From Lunularia cruciata (Eukaryota; Streptophyta; Marchantiopsida; Lunulariales; Lunulariaceae): a DNA stretch of 64,000 nucleotides. The stretch covers positions 52,020,501 through 52,084,500 of the forward strand of contig OX419761.1 in assembly GCA_948567375.1 (NCBI GenBank), in the 5' to 3' direction. The position numbers and the translations under genes are program-made. Numbering within the stretch: the first letter of the stretch is position 1; each line of letters opens with the position of its first letter. Shown in pieces: positions 55,602-64,000 of this stretch. Under the pieces are notes generated by a model. That model did no database searches. It was not told where the DNA came from and was given only the letters and a program-made list of their open reading frames with translations.

Positions 55602-56071
55602 CTACCATACTATGTACTCATTGAGCTCCTCATCAACCAAGAGGTAAAACTTATGAGCCACAATGTTCCACAATTTGCTTGCTTTTATGGTTCTCCTTGC
55701 TTTTGGTTTCTCCATGTTTCTTGTTTTCTCCACATTGCTTAAATTGCATAAGCGGCCTGATTCTATGTAAATTAGTACCATTACTCCTCCATATAGGAGT
55801 TCTTGGTTTCTTGTGGTGTTACTTTTGTTGAAGTGTTTGGCAAACCTTTCCAACTCCTCAAAGACTTTCTACAAAACCTATGTTGGCAAAACCCATCAAC
55901 TTGGTGGTTCTTTGCTTCTTGACAAAAACCTTGAATCACTAGAATAATATATTCTTGACTTGTTTGGTCTAATCTATCCAAGATAGCTCCTACAATCACT
56001 TTGGCAGTTAGATATTGTTTGTCTTGCATAGCATTCTTAATTTCTTGCCAATTCCTTGATATTCTTGGCAT
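55602..56071 (-). pseudogene. Unknown coding remnant 3' of gypsy3 integrase
   Basis: Two overlapping open stretches on the minus strand (56071-55781 and 55853-55602), the first starting Met-Pro-Arg-Ile-Ser-Arg-Asn-Trp-Gln. It contains VIVGAILDRLDQTSQEYI and later a hydrophilic tail. I do not recognise it. It could be an extra 3' ORF of gypsy3 or a fragment of another element. Confidence 0.3.
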
Positions 56072-56612
56072 AGTTAGGTCTCAAGGCTGATAATTGCTTC
56101 TTGGTAGTGAATTCTTTGGCACAAGTGCCAAAATTTTAGGTTTGTAAACTAAAATTCCACAGATTTCCATAGGGTATTTATAGGGGCAAGTTTGCCTCCT
56201 AGAATATCTATGATTTCTTGCAAGGACTTCAATTTTCAATGCATGTCACTTTGGTCTACTTTAGGATCCAAAGTGTATCAATGATTCTAGCATATTTTTG
56301 TGTTTGAGTAGCAATAGTCATAAATTTTATGTCATTGAGTATTGGAGGTGAATTTTCCTTTGTGTGGTGGCATTTTTCTCTTGAATGTGAATTGACATGT
56401 TGTTTAATTGTTACGTAGCTTAGAAGGTTCCCATAGTTTAGTGTCTACTTCTTCTCTTGGATTGTAGGTCTGGATGTGAGTATCTCATAGTGCAAGGGAG
56501 CCTACAATCAATCCTACAATCTTATAGGGAGTCCTTCAAATCCTAGAGGAGTGCCTTCTTGCAATGGTAACCCTACACCATCTTCTTCCATGATAAGAAA
56601 ATAGTGGGTTTT

Positions 56613-57640
56613 CTATGTGATATTTTTTTCCTTGCCTTGCATTGGAATGAAGTGTAGGTTGCAAGGTTTGCACTTTGCACCATCGTTATGGGACTCTAGA
56701 ATTTCTCCATACAATATCTCTAATTGTACTAATCTATTGTCAAAGACTTCTTGTATTTGGTAAGGGCCTAGCCACTTTTGTAAATTTGCTAGGAAATTGG
56801 CCAATCTTGTCATTGAATTTCAAAAGAATTTTTTTTGTAAAGTAGGACTATCTTGGTTTTGGAGTCAAAATAGGGTTTGCACCTAGAGTGGGTGGTGTAT
56901 TGCATATAAAGAGCTTAGAGAAATTTTTCTGTCAGGTTGTGCAGTCCATAAACCTTTTCTTTTGTGATCTCTCCCTCTGCAGACTAAGACATCTCAATCA
57001 AATTACTTGTAAGCACTTTGAGTGACAAGATCAGAAACTCAATGGGAAAAATTACCTCATTCTTGTAGACAAGCTAGAATGGAGCAAAGCCCATAGTGAG
57101 CTTATCATACCATGGTAAGAAGCTTCATTGTGGTATGATAAGCCCATAGCGTGCCAAATAATTTTTTGTCCCAATTGGTTAGGTTTAAGCTCACAAATTT
57201 CTTGAGGATGGTTAACAAATTGTCATTTACTCATTCCACTTGACCATTTTCTTGTAGGTGATAAGGGGTGGATTGATGGTGATGAAACCCATAATCAATG
57301 GTCAAGTTCCACACACCTTTGTTGATGAAATGTGAACATTTCATCAACAAAGAATTGTTTGTGAAAATGTACAATTGAAGACAAAATCTAGAGATAATAT
57401 TTTTGTGGAGGAAATGAATGATGACAATAAAAGAATTGTTGATGAAATATTTTACCTTAGCCCATTTAGTTATGTAATCAACTATGAAAATTCTGTAATA
57501 TTGTTTAGTTGCATGAGCTATGGAATTGACAAATCCAACAAAATTGATCCCCCACTTTTAGAACAATTGAGCAACTAAGCCCAATTGAAGGTACATGTGG
57601 TATCTTGATAAGAATTTACCCATGCATTGACAAATATCAC
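56613..57640 (-). pseudogene. gypsy3 integrase
   Basis: A CxxC pair (CDICQCMGK) near 57630 is followed by WGINFVGFVNSIAHATKQYY (catalytic Asp changed to Asn) and VDYITKWAKVKYF. A block at about 57300-57170 has STPYHLQENGQVE then a stop. The C-terminal domain at 56813-56613 has KWLGPYQIQEVFDNRLVQLE. Many stops, and the second catalytic Asp block is missing. Confidence 0.72.
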
Positions 57641-57821
57641 ATATTTAGGCATACCTATTAGCATCGAGAGATAGATGGCCATCAGTTCCCGCCAAGGCAC
57701 ACTTTTTATGACATTTCTCACCAAAGAAATTTCCACCAAACTCATCCAAGTAGCATGCTTTCAATACTACTTGAACTTCTTGTGGGCTTTTGCATTGGCA
57801 GAGCATCTTATAAACACATAT

Positions 57822-58465
57822 CTAGTACAAGTCTCCTTGCAATATAGTGAAGAGACATGCTAACATGTGAAATGCTTCATGTTGAACTTCTGGCAAATCA
57901 AAAGGCACATTGCTCATAGAGAAGTAATGATGAATTTGGACCATCCAAGATGATTGGGTAATCATGCTTTGATACACATAGAGCAAATTAAAATCTATGG
58001 GATCCATAGTAAAGGAGAAAATTGTATGAAGTCCTGGAATATGTGATAGGAAATCCATGTTATCATGAGATTTTCCAAGGCATTATTCCATTATAAAAGA
58101 GAATTCTTGCAAGAGAAGCATCCAATAAGCCAATCTTCCCACATGACATGAATTTTGATTAGATACCTAAGGGATTCATGAATAGAACACATTACATAGA
58201 ACATAGAAATATTGCCCATAATGTAGTGTTGAAATTTCTGCACTACAAAGATCATCCCAAGGCATTTTTGCTCCATGGTAGAGTAATTCCTTTTGGCCAA
58301 GCTGAGTTGCCGGCTTGCATAGTAGAGCCAGTGTTCTTGGAGTTCCTCATTCATATTGAACCAAGACAACACCCATGGTCTTTTTTGAGGTGTTGAAAAA
58401 GATATAAAAACTAACTCACAATTAGGCGTAGCCAAGATCAAAGCAATACCCAGCTTGTGTTTCAA
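57822..58465 (-). pseudogene. gypsy3 RNase H and tether
   Basis: YYASRQLSLAKRNYSTMEQKCLGMIFVVQKFQHYIMGN is the conserved centre (positions about 58340-58220; written here only as far as needed to identify it by YYASRQL and RNYSTMEQK). A region of RNase H tail and tether follows to 57822. Frameshifts and stops break it. Confidence 0.72.
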
Positions 58466-58741
58466 GGTTTCAAATATGTTTTTGCATTGGTTTGTCTAGA
58501 TGAAGTTGAATGTAGAGTGTAGTAGGGTCAATAAGTGGAAGTGATCTTCACACACATATGGACCTATCATTAGTAGTAGCTTGTATAGCCTACAAAGCTA
58601 CAACAATCACATACTATCTTAAGCACGGGCAACTCTTGGATAATCTAGCTCTTTTTGGGATCCACCATGATACCATTCTCACAAAGAAAGTGGCCAAGGA
58701 GAGGGCAAAAAGATATTGCAAATAAACATTTCTATGGGTTG

Positions 58742-61700
58742 TGTGGTACCCACATTTTTGTTTTTTTCTTATTTTTGAAGAAGAAGTGTACAAAAGAAGT
58801 CGTATTGTGCCTATATGACATTAGAAGGCAAAGAATGGTGTCTTCAGGTTGTAACCCAAGGTAAAGTGACTTTGTGTCAGAAGACAAAGTACTTGGATTG
58901 CCTTGTCAGCATTCAACCCAAAGTAAGGAGACTTTGGCTTGGAGATGCTCAACCCAAGGTGAGGACAATGTAACAACTTTCCTTTAGGGTTGGACATTCA
59001 AGAACGTACCGCACACAAAAAAATGGTTGGCCTATGAGCAGGGGAAAATTGACAGTGAAAGGAGCATGGAGGAGGTGTGATTTCTTGGTAGAAACTTGAA
59101 GTGAAGAAAGACTGAGAATGCACGTCCCTATAAGACTTGGGATAGAGACAAAGAGATGACGAGTAATTTTCCATCGCCATTAAGGAGTTGTCTTGAGGGA
59201 GATTGTGGGAAAGGAAGTGTAGTAAGAGACATGCTAGTGTGTCGAGAGAAAGTCAAGAGAGTTAGTCCCAAAATCAGTAGGAAGAGTAGCCACCAACCCA
59301 GAGAATCAATAGGAGAGTAAGATGGGAGGTGGGAAGAAGAACTCAAAATTTGTAGTGAGAAATCATATGATTTGGAGATTAGATGTGATCACCAGAATTG
59401 AAGACTTGAGCAAGCTTTGGATCACATTCCTGGCATGGAATTGGAACATTAGCTTTCCAGGTTTCATGACTGAGATCATCAAGAGTAAATGTCTTGGTAG
59501 GCCCAAGGGAGAAAATAAGAGAGGAAATCTGGCTCACTGGATAGAGTCAGATTAGAGGTTAGTACTTAGAAGAGAGGCAAGTGAAGAGCAAGGAGCTACA
59601 TTCTTGGAGAAAGGAGAAGTAGTTGAAGAAACCCAAGAAGTGAGAGATGCCTTTTTTTCAAAGCGCATGAAGAATGGCTACAAAGTTGAGAGCTATAAAG
59701 ACCCTATAAGGAGAGGCATTGTAAGTGCAATGATGGCTATCTTGAAGCCGGAGTGAACTATGTATGTGATGAAACATCAAGCGGTGTTCTTCCATAAGAT
59801 GTTTGCAGTGGAATCAATCAACTAGGCAAAGTGTTTTCATCAACATATGAGACAAATGGTGTGGAACTTGTGGGACAAGTTGCCTCTACACTACATTGTG
59901 CTATTTGTAGCCCACTTCTACTGAATTTGCTGAACACAGCGGAGAAACACAAGATGGTGTTGCACTTCCACCCCAATTTGAGAAGAGATGCTAATGCGGA
60001 GGAGCAACAATACATCTTGCAGATAAGGAGCAGTGACAAGTACTATGTGCAGACAAGGCAGAGCATGCAATTGAAAGTGAACACTCCAAAATCAAAGAAG
60101 AGGAATCGACGGGAAGAAGAAGAAGAAGTAGCGGTGATGAGACCTCAAAAGACCAAGAAGGTGAACCTGAGGAAAGACTTGGTGGTAATCGCATCGTCGG
60201 GTGAAGAATCAGAAGGCAAAGCCGAGTACAAGTCAGAAGACTCAAAGAGGGAGGAAGAACTTGAATTCATGTTGCAAAGTGGTGAAGCAAGCAATGAGAG
60301 TGAAGATGGATTAGAGATGCAATTGGTACCCAAGGAGGGAGAAGGAAAGCTGGAAATGGAGGAAGAATGTAACCCCAGACCCAAAGACAAAGTTCCAAAG
60401 AAGGAGGAGAAGAGGGTGACCATTCAAAGAGGAGTCTGTTCCAAAAGGAAAGTGAAGTATGAAGCAAACCAAGTAAGAGAATGGAAGAGGAGAGTGGAAG
60501 TTCAAGGCGCAAAGAATCCATTCTAATAAGGCGATTGTGGTTGAGAAGGCGAGTTTCAAGTGAAGAAGAAGCAAAGAAGGAGAAAAGCCTGCAAGTTGAG
60601 GTAAATCAAAGTGAAGGAGTAGAGTATCTGCGAGAGGTTGTATGCCTGTTGTTAACAAGGTTGGAGCAAAAGAAGAAAGAGATGCAGTCAAAGTGTCCAA
60701 AAGTGAATACTATGTTGCAAGTGTTAGCAAGATTAGAGGAAGAGAACTCAGAGTTGAAGAAGAGTATAATCCAAGGTGAGGAGGAGAGGGAAGTACTACG
60801 AGTAGATGCAATAGTACAAAATCAAGTGATTGAGAATTTAAAGAAGGAAGTGGGAAGTAGAGAGAGAGTAATAGAGCAAAATATCATAACCAAGGAAAGA
60901 CAGATAGCAGAGTATGAAATCTTGAAACAACAATTTGCTGATTCATGATTAGAAATTATCCATGCTATGGCAAGAATATCAGAGAAGGAGCAAGAGCTTG
61001 ATAGAGTGATGGAGAGTGTAGAAGAGAAGAGGTAGCTATGGCAAAGGGAGTTGACCGTGAGATATAGAGAAGAAGAAAGATTACAGGACCTACTTTGTAA
61101 TCTAGAGGAGAAGATTGTTCAAAAGGAGAAGGAGAAGGAGACTATGAAAGCCAAGTTTGAGGCTAAATTAGCAATGTATAGGGAAGATTGGCTGGCAAAT
61201 AGAGAACATGAGAGGAGGATGAGACTTGAGCCATTGAAGGAGATTGTCACAAAGATGAATGCGATGTTGGGTATAGAAGCCAGTGTAAGAATTGAAGAAA
61301 CAAGATTGCACGAGTTGAAGTTGTTGGTGACGAGGAGGAGAAATGTAAAGGATAAAGATTTGAATGCCTTGCTGATTAGTCTTAGAACTCGTGTAGATAG
61401 GAAGATATTGGAAGTAGAAGACAATATCACGATCAGATTAGATTTAGTAAAGTTGGAGATAAATAAACTTTGGAAGGATGTAAGAGCAAAGCCCAAAGTA
61501 GATGACATAGGAGTACAAATATCTTTAGAGTTATCATTAGAGATATTAGAGAAGAGTGGGTCGGGAGATAGAGAATAACAAAGGTAGAATGACAAGACAA
61601 GAATGACAAGAATTGTAGATCAGAAAGAAGAAATAGAAGAATTGGTAGTAGAATTAGTAGTTGTGAAACTCGAGGATAGAGTAGTATGTGACATTACTTT

Positions 61701-62547
61701 GGGATTGGGTTTTGGAAGCCGAAGAAGAGGTAGACATTGGATCGGAGTAGTAACAATTTTGAGATATGAAGAGGTGCATTATCATTTTGGATCTACAAGT
61801 TGTTAGAGTTGTTAGGAAGCAATTTAGGAAGTTAGTTAACTGCTGAAGTGCTTCACTATTTAAAGGAGGCATTTGGAATCATATGTTGTTCAGTGCTCAT
61901 AATTTTGAGAATAGATAAAGCGAAATGCTATGAAGCAGTGCTTGTTGTTTGAGCTTAATTCCAAGTATCCACATTGTGATTATGATTGTGTTTGTAAGTG
62001 TGTGTAAATAATTTCAAAGTGCAAGCTAGTGTGCATGTTGGATGTTGGATTCCGCAACCTTGATCTTCATTCTATGTGATCCTAAGTGAAGTGCAATCGG
62101 AGCAATGCCTTGATAAATTTGAGAGGAATTGTAGTGTTGGTAGTATTCTACAATTGTGAGTGTAGTGTAGTGTTGATGTGAAGCAATTTAGATTAAGGAA
62201 GTTGTATCTTCAATGAAGGGGTAGAACACAATTTTGAGTCAAAGTCATTTTGCAATGAACTGTCATTTTTGGGAGAGCCTGAATCATCACAATGAAAATT
62301 GTTGTGATCTTTGGAAAGATTTGATGGAGTTGTGATTATATGTGACAAATTGTTATGACAAGACTGTAAGTCAGTGCTTGTTACTCTCTTCTGGGTGTAG
62401 TTGCTACCGGAGAGATTAAAGATGCAGCCAAGAAAAACTACGTTGTGACATTTGACTTTGTATTTGACCAATTCTGAATCATATCTCTATGTGAACAAAC
62501 TTTACTTACCTAATTACCGCAAAAGTGATATTTTCTAGGTTGTCACA
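58742..62547 (+). mobile_element. GL11: giant coding LTR inside gypsy3 RT, divergent subgroup
   Basis: Complete 3806-bp copy, TGTGGTACCCACA to GGTTGTCACA. The 5-bp duplication GGTTG flanks it (58737-58741 and 62548-62552). It is clearly diverged from GL7 and GL10 and shares the GTACC start with GL4, GL6 and GL12. Confidence 0.9.
59156..61578 (+). pseudogene. GL-encoded coiled-coil protein, divergent broken copy in GL11
   Basis: Start ATG 59156 (Met-Thr-Ser-Asn-Phe-Pro). Readable parts are 59322-59555, 59831-60526 (GEESEGKAEYKSEDS acidic region with VVIASSGEESEG), 60481-60948 and 61051-61578 (coiled coil with RTRVDRKILEVEDN). A TGA near 59754 replaces an Arg codon (CGA elsewhere not certain), a TAG lies near 59824 in INWAKC, and there are frameshifts. 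The stable order of domains across such divergent copies suggests past selection on the protein. Confidence 0.74.
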
Positions 62548-63902
62548 GGTTGAAAGAAATTTTCAATTGCTTGCAAATGTGTAAAATAGCATGGAGTGCC
62601 TAAACATGATCAATGTGTGTACTATGCATGCACATATCATCAAGTTATAGTTCTATTTCCTTCCTGACTTGGTTGAAGGAGTTCATCATGTAGCATTAGA
62701 ACCTTGTGGGAGCATTTTGTAATCCAAAGAGCATCACCTATTAACCATAGGTAACCCACTTTGTCACGAAAGTGGTTTTTTATTGGTCCTTTGGAGCAAT
62801 AGCAATATGGTTTTAGCCAATAGCCATCCATGAATGATAAGCATTGGCTATGGCAACCTTAACATAGTGTATCTATGAATGGGACTAGAAAGGAGTCCAT
62901 GATGGTCTATGCATTCAACTTCCAAAATTTTACACAAATTTTCACTTTGCTCATATCCTTCTTTGGGACTACTAAGATTAGAGAAGCCCACTTTGTTTCC
63001 CCTATGAGATATATGAACCACACTTGAGTAGCTTATCTATTTTGCACCGAACCTTTTGAGAGTAAATTGGGTTCAATTGGTAAGGTTTAGACCTAATTGG
63101 AGTAGCAACAAGATGGAATCAAATCCAACGCTGGGACTATTAGGAGTTGACACCTAAAAGCTTTGTATAGTCATAGGCAAACACATCTTGGAACTCACTG
63201 AAGAGACTTTGATAGGTAAGCTGGTCATTTTTTGGCATCATGGTGCTGATCTTCATATGTCTTGGATGCTCATTTTTGCATGAAATATCTAGGTCATGGA
63301 ACTCATCTATGACTTGAATATGCAGAGGAATGGTTTTGGAGGATTGCTCAAGAGGTTTCTCCAAGAAATAACAGTATAACATATCTTCAAGAATTGTGTG
63401 ATGGACTTCTTGTTCCTTCACCACTCACTTTGTAGTTTTGGTGGTTTTATTTGCCATGAAGAGGTGTCTCTAGTTGGACATGGATTGAGCTATAGGGGCA
63501 AGGAGTGATTATTTATCATTTCAATAAAAAATTTATTCTTGAGTGCCAAAGTGATGATGACTTTCATTTGTGAGAAAAGGGCATAATCATGAAGGTGTCC
63601 ATCAAGATGAAGGCATTCCTCCTCAATTTCATCATCTTAGCAATCAATATCATCCTTGATGTAGAAATAGGATGTAGTAGAGGCTTCACAAGTATGCTCC
63701 TTTGTGTAAGGCAACATGAACTTAGGCCGGTGGTAGATAGTGTTGCCTAAGTTAGTGCATTTTTCCTCGGAGTTTAGGGACATGTCTTTGAGTACCAAGG
63801 AAGCAAGTGTAATGTCCCAAGGACATGAGAATCACAATGAGAAACAAAAGAGAAGAAACACAAGGATTAGCCCTTGATACTCTTATGCCTCAAAGGAGCA
63901 TT

Positions 63903-64000
63903 GTGGTACCCACATTTTTATTTTTTTTCAAAATTTGGAAGAAGAAGTGTATAGAGAAGTTGAATTGCGCTTGTATGGCCAAAGAAGGCAAAGAAAAGTG
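63903..64000 (+). mobile_element. GL12: start of another GL copy, cut by the window edge
   Basis: 98 bases starting TGTGGTACCCACATTTTTATT, continuing with GAAGAAGTGTATAGAGAAG and GGCCAAAGAAGGCAAAG as in the other copies. Older subgroup by its GTACC start. The left flank is AGCAT. Confidence 0.8.

Larger units (their letters stand above)
58470..63424 (-). pseudogene. gypsy3 reverse transcriptase, split by GL11
   Basis: The N-terminal part at 63424-62553 has LFSEFQDVFAYDYTKLLGV, VVPKKDMSKVKICVKFWKLNA and later decayed RT. GL11 interrupts it. The C-terminal part at 58736-58600 has GIMVDPKKS and FVGYTSYY, matching the gypsy RT thumb. No YxDD box remains readable. Confidence 0.7.
55505..63902 (-). 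mobile_element. gypsy3: degenerate Ty3/gypsy element, split by GL11
   Basis: Minus-strand order is RT (63424-62553 and 58736-58470), RNase H (58465-58090), integrase (57640-56613) and an unknown 3' region. No LTR is visible in the window. GL11 lies within RT with a perfect 5-bp duplication. Most decayed element here; AT-rich. I recognise nothing in 55505-55600, 56100-56600 or 63425-63902. Confidence 0.75.

Noticed and set aside
1-63999. GL as a small self-contained element with its own short LTRs, or a DNA transposon
   Set aside because: The two ends share no direct repeat; the inverted match is only TGTG, duplications are 5 bp, and GL4 abuts a primer site and gag. A DNA transposon would need terminal inverted repeats and a transposase; none is seen.
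1-64000. CRISPR arrays, tRNA or rRNA genes, bacterial operons
   Set aside because: No regular short spaced repeats, no cloverleaf-like A/B boxes noticed, and no ribosomal sequence. The only tRNA-like signals are primer-binding sites.

Overview
The window looks like a stretch of a large, repeat-choked plant genome. I see no host gene, tRNA, rRNA or CRISPR array. Essentially all 64 kb is made of nested LTR retrotransposons of the Ty3/gypsy type, nearly all with broken reading frames. A land plant is supported by tRNA-Asp-type primer sites, polypurine tracts, plant-style gag/pol and nesting up to three deep. A DNMT3-like methyltransferase and a PHD finger inside one pol make me suspect a seedless or non-flowering lineage, but that is inference. 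Coordinates below were counted by hand and may be off by a base or two.

The dominant repeat, called GL here, is a 3.5-3.8 kb unit present as 12 copies in both orientations: GL1 1-3661, GL2 3728-7501, GL3 8630-12362, GL4 14982-29812 interrupted, GL5 16537-20315, GL6 21777-29057 interrupted, GL7 24197-27975, GL8 32816-34191 truncated, GL9 40851-44658, GL10 45202-48985, GL11 58742-62547 and GL12 63903 to the edge. Units start TGTGGT and end TTGTCACA, have no terminal direct repeats of their own, and seven are flanked by perfect 5-bp target duplications. GL4 abuts a perfect 18-nt tRNA-Asp-type primer-binding site followed by a zinc-knuckle gag (12.9-14.9 kb). I therefore read GL as a giant LTR and most copies as solo LTRs. 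Each LTR carries a gene of about 857 codons for an unrecognised protein: a conserved N-terminal domain, an acidic SUMO-interaction-like motif, basic patches and a long coiled coil. GL10 is the best copy, with a single in-frame stop.

Layout: 1-8.2 kb holds GL1, GL2 and a leader of a gypsy1-type element (minus). 8.2-12.8 kb is a gypsy1-type LTR split by GL3. 12.8-29.8 kb is gypsy2 (minus): gag, primer site and its giant 5' LTR GL4, which hosts GL5 and GL6, with GL7 inside GL6. 29.8-54.1 kb is gypsy1 (plus), with gag, protease, RT, RNase H and integrase, split by GL8 and, inside its 3' LTR, by a 17.3-kb insertion. 54.1-55.5 kb is a fragment of a second element of that inserted family. 55.5-63.9 kb is a degenerate gypsy3 (minus) hosting GL11.

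The 17.3-kb insertion (36408-53734, minus, 4-bp duplication ATAG) is the most striking element. Its order is gag, protease, a DNMT3-like cytosine-5 DNA methyltransferase, RT, RNase H, integrase and a C-terminal C4HC3 PHD finger. It combines a predicted chromatin writer and reader in one pol. GL9 and GL10 inserted into the methyltransferase part, and the copy is decayed. Nonsense codons across the window are mostly C-to-T changes of CAG/CAA or CGA codons, as expected for heavily methylated, silenced repeats.
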